Assembly: GCF_013403865.1 (NCBI RefSeq)
Contig: NZ_JABFDK010000006.1
Span: forward strand, 62,001 to 126,000
Source of the DNA: Winogradskyella costae
GTDB lineage: Bacteria > Bacteroidota > Bacteroidia > Flavobacteriales > Flavobacteriaceae
Reading direction: 5' to 3'
Length of the DNA: 64,000 nt
The translations under genes were made by a program, and so were the position numbers. The stretch's first letter is position 1. Every line of letters begins with the position of its first letter. This document shows positions 48,600 to 60,217 of this stretch, one piece after another. The notes below the pieces were generated by a model that was given only the letters and a program-made list of their open reading frames with translations, ran no database searches and was not told the origin of the DNA.

Positions 48600-50354
48600 A
48601 TGAAGGCACTAAAACATCTTAATAAATATTTTTACAAGTACAGGTATCGCATAATTATAGGCATTCTTATTACCATCGTTGCCAAGATCTTTGCCCTTTT
48701 TACACCGCGGTTAGTTGGCGCATCAATTAATATTGTTTCTGATCGATTAGATGGAAAAATTTCTGAAGAAATTTTTAGACATGAGTTAATGATTAACGTT
48801 TTCTATCTTATTGGGGCAGCTATTATAGCAGGAATTTTCACTTTTTTAATGCGTCAGACCATTATAAATGTGTCGCGTTATGTAGAATTTGACCTCAAAA
48901 ATGAAATCTATCAGCATTACCAAGTGCTGTCTTTAAAATTTTATAAGTCTAACCGAACTGGTGATTTAATGAATCGTATCAGCGAAGACGTTGGTAAAGT
49001 AAGAATGTATGTTGGCCCCGCTATAATGTATACCATCAACACCATTACTTTATTTGCTGTTGCCATAATTTATATGATCGATAGGTCACCTACGCTAACA
49101 TTATACACTTTATTACCCTTACCTTTTTTATCCGCTGTGATATATAAGTTAAGCCGATTAATTAATAAACGAAGTACCATAGTACAGCAATCGCTTTCTA
49201 CACTTTCTACCTATTCGCAAGAAACATTTAGTGGCATTTCGGTTATAAAATCGTATGGTATAGAGCCTAGAACGAATCTAGAATTTGAAAACCTTTCAGC
49301 AGAAAACCGTCAAAAACAAATTAATCTAACGAAAGTCCAAGCCTTGTTTTTTCCAATGATGATTTTATTAATAGGCATTAGTAATCTTATTGTTATTTAT
49401 GTCGGAGGAATGCAATACATGGATGGAAAAATTGAACAAATTGGTACTATTGCTGAATTTATTATTTACGTTAATTTATTAACGTGGCCTGTAGCCACTG
49501 TTGGTTGGGTAACCTCTTTAATTCAACAAGCTGAAGCATCGCAAGAACGTATCAATGAATTTTTAGATACCGAACCCGATATTAAAAACACTGCACAAGA
49601 ATTAACTCCAATTAAGGGTGACATAGAATTTAAAAATGTATCGTTTGTGTATCCGGACACTAATATCGAAGCTTTAAAAGATGTAAGCTTCACATTAAAA
49701 TCAGGAGAAACCTTAGCCATTCTTGGAAATACAGGCTCAGGAAAATCTACTATTTTAGACCTTATTGGTCGCCTATATGATATTGATAAAGGGTCCATTT
49801 TAATTGATGATACACGTATTTCTGATTTAAATCTTTTTAGCCTAAGAAACAGCATTGGCTATGTACCGCAAGATGCCTTCTTGTTTTCTGATACGATAAA
49901 GAATAACATTAAATTCGGAAAAGAAGACGCCACTGATGAGGATGTCATTGAAGCTGCACAAAATGCTAAAGTTCATAAAAATATCGTCGGTTTTACTAAA
50001 GGTTATGATACGGTTTTAGGTGAACGTGGCATTACCTTATCTGGGGGGCAGAAACAACGTGTTTCTATTGCAAGAGCTATTATTAAAAAGCCCGACATTT
50101 TGTTATTTGACGATTGCTTATCTGCGGTAGACACGGAGACCGAAGAGAAAATACTTAAAAATCTTGTAAAACTCACCAAGGATAAAACGACTATTATAGT
50201 AAGCCATCGCGTGTCTTCAGCTAAGAATGCAGACCGTATTATTGTTTTAGATGAAGGAAAAGTGATAGAGTCTGGAAACCACGAAAGCCTTATAAATACA
50301 AATGGATACTACAAGGAATTATATAACAAGCAACTCTCTGAAAAAGAAATGTAA
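48600..50354 (+). CDS. MsbA-type ABC exporter (fused permease and ATPase)
   Basis: 584 residues. Six membrane helices in the first ~310 residues, then the ATPase: Walker A GNTGSGKST (about 376), signature LSGGQKQRVSIARA (about 481), Walker B ILLFDDCLSAVD. In Walker B the catalytic glutamate position is Asp (FDD), seen in some heterodimeric exporters and reducing hydrolysis in those. Substrate (lipid, drug, peptide) cannot be told. Standalone half-transporter, so a homodimer is likely, which makes the FDD worth noting. Confidence 0.92.
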   Translation: MKALKHLNKYFYKYRYRIIIGILITIVAKIFALFTPRLVGASINIVSDRLDGKISEEIFRHELMINVFYLIGAAIIAGIFTFLMRQTIINVSRYVEFDLKNEIYQHYQVLSLKFYKSNRTGDLMNRISEDVGKVRMYVGPAIMYTINTITLFAVAIIYMIDRSPTLTLYTLLPLPFLSAVIYKLSRLINKRSTIVQQSLSTLSTYSQETFSGISVIKSYGIEPRTNLEFENLSAENRQKQINLTKVQALFFPMMILLIGISNLIVIYVGGMQYMDGKIEQIGTIAEFIIYVNLLTWPVATVGWVTSLIQQAEASQERINEFLDTEPDIKNTAQELTPIKGDIEFKNVSFVYPDTNIEALKDVSFTLKSGETLAILGNTGSGKSTILDLIGRLYDIDKGSILIDDTRISDLNLFSLRNSIGYVPQDAFLFSDTIKNNIKFGKEDATDEDVIEAAQNAKVHKNIVGFTKGYDTVLGERGITLSGGQKQRVSIARAIIKKPDILLFDDCLSAVDTETEEKILKNLVKLTKDKTTIIVSHRVSSAKNADRIIVLDEGKVIESGNHESLINTNGYYKELYNKQLSEKEM

Positions 50355-50420
50355 TTATTTGTTGTTTAGGTAAGTTTTTTTTTAGATTTTTGGATTGAAA
50401 TTAAAAAAATAGATTGAGTT

Positions 50421-50810
50421 ATGAGTGATTATGAAATGATGGATAAGGAAGAAATATATTCTAAAGTGTTACGTGCGGGAAGAAGAACCTATTTCTTTGA
50501 TGTTAGAGCTACAAAAGCTGGTGATTATTATTTGACGGTTACTGAGAGTAAGAAATTCACGAATGACGATGGTTCTTTTCATTATAAAAAACATAAAATC
50601 TACCTATATAAAGAAGATTTTACGGAGTTTAAAGAGATCTTATCTGAAATGACAGATTATATCATTAACGAAAAAGGTCAGGAAGTCATTAGCGAGCGTC
50701 ACCAAAAAGACTTTAAACGCGAAGATGATTTTGTAGCTCAAGAAGCAAAAACACCTGAAGACACAAAAAACATAGACAGTTTCACAGATATTAGTTTCGA
50801 CGATATCTAA
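50421..50810 (+). CDS. DUF3276 PUR-domain protein
   Basis: 129 residues. YFFDVRATKAGDYYLTVTES and the later YKEDFTEF are the PUR repeat of DUF3276, a bacterial relative of Pur-alpha that binds single-stranded DNA or RNA. The tail is acidic and disordered. Starts 66 bases after the ABC exporter and ends at a strong terminator. Confidence 0.92.
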   Translation: MSDYEMMDKEEIYSKVLRAGRRTYFFDVRATKAGDYYLTVTESKKFTNDDGSFHYKKHKIYLYKEDFTEFKEILSEMTDYIINEKGQEVISERHQKDFKREDDFVAQEAKTPEDTKNIDSFTDISFDDI

Positions 50811-50828
50811 AAACAGCTTCTGTTAAAT

Positions 50829-50864
50829 AAAAAAAACCTTGACATAATTGTCAAGGTTTTTTTT
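50829..50864 (+). terminator. Intrinsic terminator after the DUF3276 gene
   Basis: CCTTGACA / TGTCAAGG (50837-50844 and 50849-50856), loop TAAT, extended by A/T pairs, then a T run. Confidence 0.9.
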
Positions 50865-50894
50865 ATTTTTAAACTCTAACCAACCTTCCCTGCT

Positions 50895-53402
50895 ATGCAA
50901 CGTATCTTTCTACTCCTAATTCTAGCAACCACTACCCTTTTTTCACAATCGCAAACAGAACTATCTTATTATTTACCACAGAATGTAGAGTTAAATCCGG
51001 CTATACCGACACCACAGAGTGTTATTGGTCATAATGTTGGGGAATGGCACATTACCCACGATAAGCTCGTTGAGTACATGAAAGCCTTAGCAACGGCCTC
51101 TGATAGAATTACAATTGAAGATAGAGGCAAAACATTTGAAGGCAGACCACTACTTCTATTGACTATCACAGCATTAGAAAACCACAAAAACATAGACGCT
51201 ATTCAATCAGCCCATGTTGACGCAACAGAATCCAATTCGGCAAATATAGAAAACCGACCAATTGTTGTGTATCAGGGATTTTCAATTCATGGTAATGAAC
51301 CAAGCGGCGCAAACGCAGCATTATTGGTTGCCTATTATTTAGCTGCTGCCGAAGGCACAGAAATTGATGATTTACTAAAAAACACAATCATTTTGCTTGA
51401 CCCATCTTTAAATCCTGATGGTTTACAACGCTTTGCATATTGGGCAAATACCAATAAAAACATTAATCTAAATCCAGACCCTAACGACAGAGAATACAGC
51501 GAAGTTTGGCCTGGATCTCGTACCAATCATTATTGGTTTGATATGAATAGAGATTGGCTACCTGTACAACTTCCCGAATCGAGAGCGCGTATAGAAACCT
51601 TTCACAACTGGATGCCAAACATTTTAACGGATCATCACGAAATGGGTACTAATTCTAGTTTCTTCTTCCAACCCGGCATTCCATCACGTACCCACCCTTT
51701 AACACCACAATTAAACCAAGATCTTACAAAAGGTATTGCAACATACCACGCTAAAGCTTTAGATAAAATAGGCTCTTTATATTATTCTGAAGAAAGTTTT
51801 GATGACTTCTATTACGGCAAGGGATCAACCTTTCCAGATATCAATGGAGGTATCGGAATTTTGTTTGAACAAGCGAGTTCTCGTGGACATATCCAAGAAA
51901 GCGATAATGGTTTATTAACTTTTCCTTTTACCATAAAAAATCAATATACTGCTGCTTTTTCTACCCTTGCCGCTGCAAATGGTATGAGAAAAGAGATCTT
52001 AGAGTACCAACACAACTTCTTCAAAAATGCCAGAGCAGAAGCCTCCAAAGAAGCCAAAAACGTCATTGTTTTTGGTGACGAGAAAGATGCTGCAAAAACC
52101 TATCATTTAGCTGAAATATTAAAACGTCATCATATTAGATTTCACGACTTAAAATCTGATTTTTCAAAAGATGGAAAAAATTATAAAAAGGGTTACAGTT
52201 ATGTCGTTCCAAAAAATCAAAAGAATACACGATTGATAAATGCCATGTTTGAAAAACGCACCACGTTTCAAGACAGTTTGTTTTATGATATTTCAGCTTG
52301 GACATTTCCTTTAGCTTTCAATCTAGACTATACAGAAACTACAACTGCCAATGCAGGAGATGAAGTGACCAATCTAGTACATATAAACGGCGGTGTTAAG
52401 TCTAAAAGTGAATACGCTTATTTATTTGAATGGCACGAATATTACTCGCCTAAGCTTTTAAATTCAATTTTAAAAAAAGGCTTAAGAGCCAAAGTAGCCT
52501 TAAAACGTTTTAAAGCTAATGGCAAATCTTATGATTACGGAACGATTATGATTCCAGCAAAAAATCAAGATTTAACCAGTACTGAAATCTTTAATTTCTT
52601 AAATGAAGCCGCACAAGAAAGCCATATAAATATCGATATTGTTTCTACAGGCCTAAATGAAGGTATCGATTTAGGAAGTCGAAATTTTAGCTCTTTAGAA
52701 TTACCGAAAATTGCACTTTTAGTTGGTGACGGCATAACATCTTACGATGCTGGAGAAATATGGCATTTATTTGATACACGTTATGATATTATAGCCACAA
52801 AATTAGATACTAAAAGCATTAATCGTGCAGATTTAAGCCGTTATAATACAATTGTAATGGTAAATTCTAATTCTGGTTTAGATGAAAACAGTACCAGAAA
52901 ACTACAATCTTGGATAAAAGAAGGTGGGACTTTAGTAGCCTATAAAAACACTTTGAAATGGCTAAATTCTAAAAAGTTAATGGCCATTAACTTTAAGAAA
53001 AGTAAACTCATCGCAAAAAATATTAGCTACGAAGAACGTAGAGATTTTAGAGGTGCACAAGTTATAGGAGGTGCAATTTTTGAAACAGAATTAGATCGCT
53101 CCCATCCTATTAATTTTGGGTACAAAAATGATAAATTGGCGATATTTAGAAATTCTACACTATTCATAAACGAAGATAAGAATAGCTACAATAACCCTAT
53201 TCGGTATAGTAAAAACCCATTATTAAGTGGTTATATTTCAAAACAAAATTTAGATAGCATTAGTACATCAGTTCCTTTTAAAATTGGAAAAATAGGACAA
53301 GGAAACATTATAGGTTTTACAGACAATACTAATTTCAGAGCTTTTTGGTACGGGACGAATAAATTATTGATGAATGCTATTTTCTTTAGAGAGGAAATGT
53401 AG
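50895..53402 (+). CDS. Exported M14-family zinc carboxypeptidase
   Basis: 835 residues with signal peptide MQRIFLLLILATTTLFSQ. The M14 domain is about 45-350: metal-binding FSIHGNEPSGANA (His and Glu), the substrate Arg/Asn region MNRDW, and DHHEMG. The C-terminal ~450 residues form a class-I-glutamine-amidotransferase-like fold (LVGDGITSYDAGEIWHLFD). This long form is common in Bacteroidota for degrading external peptides. No T9SS domain is visible. Confidence 0.9.
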   Translation: MQRIFLLLILATTTLFSQSQTELSYYLPQNVELNPAIPTPQSVIGHNVGEWHITHDKLVEYMKALATASDRITIEDRGKTFEGRPLLLLTITALENHKNIDAIQSAHVDATESNSANIENRPIVVYQGFSIHGNEPSGANAALLVAYYLAAAEGTEIDDLLKNTIILLDPSLNPDGLQRFAYWANTNKNINLNPDPNDREYSEVWPGSRTNHYWFDMNRDWLPVQLPESRARIETFHNWMPNILTDHHEMGTNSSFFFQPGIPSRTHPLTPQLNQDLTKGIATYHAKALDKIGSLYYSEESFDDFYYGKGSTFPDINGGIGILFEQASSRGHIQESDNGLLTFPFTIKNQYTAAFSTLAAANGMRKEILEYQHNFFKNARAEASKEAKNVIVFGDEKDAAKTYHLAEILKRHHIRFHDLKSDFSKDGKNYKKGYSYVVPKNQKNTRLINAMFEKRTTFQDSLFYDISAWTFPLAFNLDYTETTTANAGDEVTNLVHINGGVKSKSEYAYLFEWHEYYSPKLLNSILKKGLRAKVALKRFKANGKSYDYGTIMIPAKNQDLTSTEIFNFLNEAAQESHINIDIVSTGLNEGIDLGSRNFSSLELPKIALLVGDGITSYDAGEIWHLFDTRYDIIATKLDTKSINRADLSRYNTIVMVNSNSGLDENSTRKLQSWIKEGGTLVAYKNTLKWLNSKKLMAINFKKSKLIAKNISYEERRDFRGAQVIGGAIFETELDRSHPINFGYKNDKLAIFRNSTLFINEDKNSYNNPIRYSKNPLLSGYISKQNLDSISTSVPFKIGKIGQGNIIGFTDNTNFRAFWYGTNKLLMNAIFFREEM

Positions 53403-53576
53403 CTAGTTGTTTAAATAATATAATCCAAAAGTTATATTTTTAGTTTGAAGCTGTTGTAAGGATGCATAACAGCAACTTTGTCAAAAGCACTATAATGCAT
53501 CAACAGTCTTGTGTATTTATATATACTTATACGGTGCTGAAACTTTAAAAGCTTGAAACTTTGAAACTAAAAAAAC

Positions 53577-53912
53577 CTAAGACACCTGCATCCCATTTTT
53601 AACCTTAGTTTCGGGGTGTAATAAAAACACATCATCATCGCTTACAGCACCGACCACTAAGCATTCACTCATAAAGTTAGCTATCTGCTTTTTAGGAAAA
53701 TTAACAATAGCTACAATTTGTCGATTAATGAGATCGTTTTTTTGGTAAAGCGTCGTAATTTGTGCAGAAGACTTCTTAACTCCTAAATCACCGAAATCTA
53801 TGCTTAATTGATAAGCTGGTCTATGCGCATTTGGGAAGTCATTGACACTAATAATTGTACCAATACGCAAATCAACTTTTGTAAAGTCTTCGAATGTTAT
53901 TATCTTTTCCAT
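53577..53912 (-). CDS. csaA: CsaA-like tRNA-binding / chaperone protein
   Basis: 111 residues, an OB-fold close to the C-terminal domain of methionyl- and phenylalanyl-tRNA synthetases. Motifs FTKVDLRIGTI and SSAQIT, VNFPKKQIANFMSECLV-type end. CsaA binds tRNA-like structures and has export-linked chaperone activity in Bacillus. Divergent from the redoxin at 53948. Confidence 0.93.
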   Translation of the reverse strand: MEKIITFEDFTKVDLRIGTIISVNDFPNAHRPAYQLSIDFGDLGVKKSSAQITTLYQKNDLINRQIVAIVNFPKKQIANFMSECLVVGAVSDDDVFLLHPETKVKNGMQVS

Positions 53913-53947
53913 TTAGTAAAATTAACAAATAAAACAAATATAGTATA

Positions 53948-54511
53948 ATGGCCAGAACAGAATCTAATATGTTGCCCTTAGGCACAAAAGCACCTGATTT
54001 TAATCTCATAGACACCGTAGATAACACCAAAAAATCATTAAACGAACTTAAAGGTACTACAGGTACTTTGATAATGTTTATATGCAACCACTGCCCATTT
54101 GTTATACATGTCAGTTCAGAATTATCGCAACTGGCTAAAGATTACATTTCAAAAGGCATTAACTGTATTGCTATTTCTAGCAATGACATTAAAAGTTTCC
54201 CCGAAGATCGTCCAGAATTAATGACTAAAAACGCCATAGATAACGATTATATATTTCCATATTTATACGATCAAACTCAAGATGTTGCTAAAGCTTACCA
54301 GGCGTCTTGTACACCAGATTTTTTCTTGTTTAATACAGATTTAAAATTAGTTTACACAGGGCAATTAGATGATTCTAGACCCGGCAATGGCCACCCCGTA
54401 ACAGGAAAAGATATCAGAACAGCAATGAATGCTTTAATTAACCAAGAGGCTGTAGATCCAAACCAAAAACCAAGCCTAGGTTGTAGTATTAAGTGGATGA
54501 AGACTAACTAG
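53948..54511 (+). CDS. Cytosolic redoxin-family protein
   Basis: 187 residues without signal peptide. AhpC/TSA-like fold with LGTKAPDFNL, active-site MFICNHCPFVIHV (CNHC) and C-terminal LGCSIKWM. Paralogue of the lipoprotein at 22734-23495 with the same CNxCPF and GC motifs. Probably a thiol peroxidase-like or disulfide reductase; substrate unknown. Just 35 bases separate it from csaA. Confidence 0.85.
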   Translation: MARTESNMLPLGTKAPDFNLIDTVDNTKKSLNELKGTTGTLIMFICNHCPFVIHVSSELSQLAKDYISKGINCIAISSNDIKSFPEDRPELMTKNAIDNDYIFPYLYDQTQDVAKAYQASCTPDFFLFNTDLKLVYTGQLDDSRPGNGHPVTGKDIRTAMNALINQEAVDPNQKPSLGCSIKWMKTN

Positions 54512-54845
54512 AATAAACTGAGTTACTTTAGTTAGTAGTATTAAAAACGTTTCATATCCTGAATACAATGGAAAACAACAAGGAAAACTGTGAGCGTTAC
54601 AATTTACATTAAGCATTCACCTTAAAAAAACGCATATAAGAAAACAGGTTATAGCGTGGTTATAGCATGCTTATAACCACGTTATGGTGACCTTATAGCA
54701 TGATAAACTTATTTAGAACTTAGCACAATCCCTCTAAAAACACCTATAAAACGTGCTCATTGTTTTAATTACAAAAAAATGAGTCTAAAAAACGCCCTAA
54801 TAAGCATCTTTTAAACTCAGTTTATAATTGTTATAAGATTTTATA
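54512..54845. repeat. 334-base gap with inverted and direct repeats
   Basis: The gap carries a perfect 10-bp inverted repeat CGTGGTTATA / TATAACCACG (54655-54664 and 54672-54681), with loop GCATGCT. TTATAGCATG occurs twice (from 54660 and 54693), and a 17-mer at 54528-54544 is shared with the pepT terminator region. The only ORF is 14 codons (54568), not supported. No tRNA fold was found. Confidence 0.45.
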
Positions 54846-55319
54846 CTACCCTAAGAGCTCTACGATTTCATTAAATTGCTTCTCCTTTGCGTAGTCTAAA
54901 GCTGTTTTTCCATCATTGTCTTTAATGCTAGCATCTGCCTTATACTCTATAAGCAGTTTTACAATATCACGTTTATTATATTGTGTTGCAAACGTCAATG
55001 CCGTTATGCCATGGTTATTTACAGCATTTAAATCGGCCCCATGCTCTAATAAGGTGGTTGCTAAAGCAACATTCCCTTTAAAACTAACACCAATTAAGGC
55101 GGTGTTTCCTGATGCATCTTTAGCATTAAGATCAGCCTTATTTTCAATAAGAACATGTGTTGCAATGTCATTATCAAAATAAGTTGCTAAAATGAGCGGA
55201 GTAAATCCGCGTGCATCTTTTTCGCTTATTAATTTAGGGTTTATGTTTATTAAGGCTTCTAGTCTATCTTTATCGCCAGAGCGAATCGCCTCAAAAAACA
55301 CATCTATATCTTTCTTCAT
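54846..55319 (-). CDS. Ankyrin-repeat protein downstream of katG
   Basis: 157 residues from ATG 55319; a start at 55361 is possible but lies in the hairpin region. Four to five ankyrin repeats (GFTPLILATYFDNDIATHVL, GNTALIGVSFKGNVALATTL, GITALTFATQYNKRDIVKLL, GKTALDYAKEKQFNEIVELL) and no signal peptide. In Pseudomonas aeruginosa, AnkB is encoded next to catalase KatB and is needed for full catalase activity; the same arrangement here suggests a KatG partner. Confidence 0.85.
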   Translation of the reverse strand: MKKDIDVFFEAIRSGDKDRLEALININPKLISEKDARGFTPLILATYFDNDIATHVLIENKADLNAKDASGNTALIGVSFKGNVALATTLLEHGADLNAVNNHGITALTFATQYNKRDIVKLLIEYKADASIKDNDGKTALDYAKEKQFNEIVELLG

Positions 55320-55335
55320 GTTATAGTAATTATAT

Positions 55336-55369
55336 AAAAAGGAATGAGTTTTAAAGCTCACTCCTTTTA
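55336..55369 (-). terminator. Hairpin between katG and the ankyrin gene
   Basis: Stem AAAAGGA-x-TGAG / CTCA-x-TCCTTTT (55337-55368) with one mismatch and a T-rich end on the minus strand. It may cause partial termination so that the ankyrin gene is made at a lower level than katG. Confidence 0.5.
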
Positions 55370-55390
55370 TGCTTTTATCAATTCTTTTAA

Positions 55391-57625
<2,235 letters not shown>

Positions 57626-57713
57626 TTACAAGTTTTTGTGTTTTAATTTTTGATAAAATTATGCATTAATATGCTCTGGACTGAAGATACGCATTTTTTT
57701 AATTTATTTTTCA

Positions 57714-57728
57714 ATAGCTAAAAACTAT
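57714..57728. promoter_or_regulatory. OxyR-type dyad upstream of katG
   Basis: ATAGCTAAAAACTAT matches one full half of the OxyR consensus, ATAGnTnnnAnCTAT, at all fixed positions. The second half, seven bases away in a full tetrameric site, is not matched; CTATAG at 57744-57749 is near but at wrong spacing. Confidence 0.45.
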
Positions 57729-57770
57729 AAGAAAACCAAAAGCTATAGGTAACATAAATAAAATTATGAT

Positions 57771-57785
57771 TTATTTAGTAAATAA
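57771..57785. promoter_or_regulatory. AT-rich palindrome upstream of the DUF2007 gene
   Basis: TTATTTA-G-TAAATAA is an exact 15-bp palindrome. It shares TTATTTAG with the two dyads of the iron locus. It may be chance in such AT-rich DNA. Confidence 0.25.
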
Positions 57786-57833
57786 TATTGATAAAATTTC
57801 GTAACTTTTAATCATCAATTAAAACATATAATT

Positions 57834-58076
57834 ATGAGCACTACAGAATATACAAAAGTTTATTACGGGAATTTTATTTTAGTTACGCGTGTTAAAGATG
57901 AATTAGAACACGCAGGTATTGTACCCATTGTTAAAGATGAAGGGGAATCGCAACGTTTAGCTGGCTATGCATCGATGAATCAGGGATTTCAAGAGCTTTA
58001 TGTTCATAATGAAGAGTTAGATAAGGCTATGGTTATTATAAACAGAGTAAAATCTGAAATGGAAACTGCATCTTAA
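57834..58076 (+). CDS. DUF2007-type putative signal-transducing protein
   Basis: 80 residues. The opening KVYYGNFILVTRVKDELEHAGI and the closing GFQELYVHNEELDKAMVII are those of DUF2007, a small ferredoxin-like alpha/beta domain. Function unknown. Monocistronic. Confidence 0.85.
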   Translation: MSTTEYTKVYYGNFILVTRVKDELEHAGIVPIVKDEGESQRLAGYASMNQGFQELYVHNEELDKAMVIINRVKSEMETAS

Positions 58077-58174
58077 ATAGTAGGAAGCCTCCATTTAAAA
58101 TAGAAATTTAGAAGCTAGCACAATTGGCTTAGTCCATTCAATATTCAACTCAAACGAGGAGACACTTCTGAATA

Positions 58175-58216
58175 AGACAAAAAAAAATGCTGATATTTTT
58201 TAAATATCAGCATTTA
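58175..58216 (-). terminator. Terminator of the ABC-F gene
   Basis: Perfect 14-bp stem AAATGCTGATATTT / AAATATCAGCATTT (58185-58215) with a three-base loop. The T run follows only on the minus strand, so it serves the ABC-F gene. Confidence 0.85.
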
Positions 58217-58239
58217 CATTTCAAAGTTATACGTTTAAT

Positions 58240-59865
58240 TTAGGCGTTACCACCATACATTTTTTCGCGTTGTTCTTTTATCTTTTTATCACTCATATAC
58301 TCATCAAACGTCATGTAACGATCAATAACCCCATTTGGTGTTAATTCAATAATTCTATTACCAACAGTTTGAGCAAACTCATGATCGTGAGTGGTTAGCA
58401 TAATCGTTCCTTTAAAGTTTTTCAAGGAATTGTTAAATGCCGTAATACTCTCTAAATCTAAATGGTTTGTTGGCTCATCTAACATTAAAACGTTAGCCCT
58501 TGTCATCATCATACGGCTTAACATACAACGTACTTTTTCACCTCCAGATAATACATCTGACGTTTTTAATGCTTCTTCTCCACTAAAAATCATTTTTCCG
58601 AGGAAACCTCTTATGTGAACTTCTTCGCGCTCTTCTTCCGTTGTTGCCCACTGACGTAACCAATCTACTAATGATAATTTATTATTAAAAAACTCGCTAT
58701 TGTCTAGTGGTAAATACGATTGTGTCGTTGTAACTCCCCAATCAAATTTTCCAGAATCCGCCTGTTCTTTTCCATTTAATATTTGATAAAACGCTGTTGT
58801 TGCTCTAGAATCTTTGGAGTACACCACGACTTTATCTCCTTTATTTAAATTGATGTCTATATTATTAAATAAAACCTCATTTTCTAAACTGGCTGATAAG
58901 CCTTGCACGTTTAAAATCTGATCTCCAGCTTCGCGATCGCGCTCAAAAATAATAGCTGGATAGCGACGACTAGAACGTTTTATGTCTGAAATATTTAATT
59001 TTTCAATCATTTTCTTTCTACTCGTTGCTTGTTTTGATTTAGCAACGTTAGCTGAGAAACGACGGATAAAGTCTTCTAATTCTTTCTTCTTCTCTTCTGC
59101 TTTTTTGTTCTGTTGTGCATGCTGTCTTGCCGCTAACTGTGATGATTCATACCAGAAGGTATAGTTACCAGAGAAATGGTTTATTTTCCCAAAATCGATA
59201 TCAGAAATATGTGTACAAACGGAATCTAAAAAATGTCTATCGTGAGAGACTACGATAACACAGTTTTCATAGTTTGCTAAGAAATTTTCTAACCAAGAAA
59301 TAGTTTCATAATCTAAATCATTGGTAGGCTCATCCATGATTAGTAAATCTGGATTTCCGAATAAAGCTTGTGCTAATAAGACACGTACCTTTTGCTTACC
59401 ATCCAAATCTTTCATTAAAGTGTAATGGTAATCTTCCTTAATTCCTAAGTTAGATAACATCGCAGCAGCATCACTATCAGCATTCCAACCGTTCATTTCT
59501 TCAAATTGAACTTGAAGTTCACCAATCTTTTCAGCATTGGCATCGGTGTAATCCGCATAAAGTGCATCTAATTGAGATTTCAATTTATGTAAAGGCTTAT
59601 TTCCTTTTAATATGGTTTCTAAAACAGTGTCTTCATCATGCAAATTATGATTCTGTTCTAAAACAGACATACGTTTACCTGGCTCTAAATGAACACTTCC
59701 TGATGTTGGATCCATTTTGCCTGCTATAATCTTTAAAAATGTAGATTTTCCGGCACCATTGGCACCGATAATACCATAGCAATTACCATTATTAAATGTG
59801 GTGCTTACTTCATCAAAAAGTATGCGTTTTCCAAATTGAACTGAAAGATTAGAAACTGATAACAT
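58240..59865 (-). CDS. ABC-F family ATPase (YbiT-like)
   Basis: 541 residues from ATG 59865; a longer start at 59925 lies in the promoter. Two ATPase domains: Walker A IGANGAGKST in the first; signatures appear as MKDLDGKQKVRVLLAQALF, a relaxed form, and VLSGGEKVRCMLSRMMM. The linker (about 240-310) is charged and helical. No membrane helices. ABC-F proteins act on the ribosome E-site; this matches YbiT in length and in the diverged first signature. Confidence 0.92.
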   Translation of the reverse strand: MLSVSNLSVQFGKRILFDEVSTTFNNGNCYGIIGANGAGKSTFLKIIAGKMDPTSGSVHLEPGKRMSVLEQNHNLHDEDTVLETILKGNKPLHKLKSQLDALYADYTDANAEKIGELQVQFEEMNGWNADSDAAAMLSNLGIKEDYHYTLMKDLDGKQKVRVLLAQALFGNPDLLIMDEPTNDLDYETISWLENFLANYENCVIVVSHDRHFLDSVCTHISDIDFGKINHFSGNYTFWYESSQLAARQHAQQNKKAEEKKKELEDFIRRFSANVAKSKQATSRKKMIEKLNISDIKRSSRRYPAIIFERDREAGDQILNVQGLSASLENEVLFNNIDINLNKGDKVVVYSKDSRATTAFYQILNGKEQADSGKFDWGVTTTQSYLPLDNSEFFNNKLSLVDWLRQWATTEEEREEVHIRGFLGKMIFSGEEALKTSDVLSGGEKVRCMLSRMMMTRANVLMLDEPTNHLDLESITAFNNSLKNFKGTIMLTTHDHEFAQTVGNRIIELTPNGVIDRYMTFDEYMSDKKIKEQREKMYGGNA

Positions 59866-59922
59866 GTCTTTAAATTTTAATCTATTAACCTTATTATAAA
59901 TAAAGGTGAATTTTTGAGAGTG

Positions 59923-59930
59923 CAAAAGTA
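59923..59930 (-). promoter_or_regulatory. -7 element of the ABC-F promoter
   Basis: TACTTTTG on the minus strand, a perfect TAnnTTTG. The transcript would start near 59916, so the preferred ATG has a 50-base leader. Confidence 0.5.
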
Positions 59931-60217
59931 GAAAATTAAACTCAAAATCTGCTATTTTACCCCATTATGAATCTTAAAAAAAGCGTAAAATTTTAATTGA
60001 AAGACGTTTCTGAACGCAATGACCACGCTTAGTTAAAAAATTACGACTTATTTCTAAATGGTATTGCTACTAATAAAGTAAAATATTAATTGTAAAACGA
60101 CTAAGATTTGTGCATTTAGTTGAAATTATAAGACTTACTCATAAGATTTAACGAGGTATTAACAGCAGTTGCGTGAAGCTTCGTATATTTTTGTTTTCTA
60201 ACTCTTATTATTTCTAC

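Noticed and set aside
54568..54612. 14-codon ORF after the redoxin gene
   Set aside because: Too short, no promoter or conserved context.
54655..54703. CRISPR-like repeat
   Set aside because: Units are short, irregular and lack spacers of even length; no cas genes in the window.
57771..57785. Third member of the iron operator set
   Set aside because: Only 15 bp, and AT-rich palindromes arise easily here; the downstream DUF2007 gene has no iron link.
59926..60217. RNA gene or small ORF in the gap before the 60218 lipoprotein
   Set aside because: No tRNA fold, hairpin with T run or supported ORF was seen; probably only the two divergent promoters.
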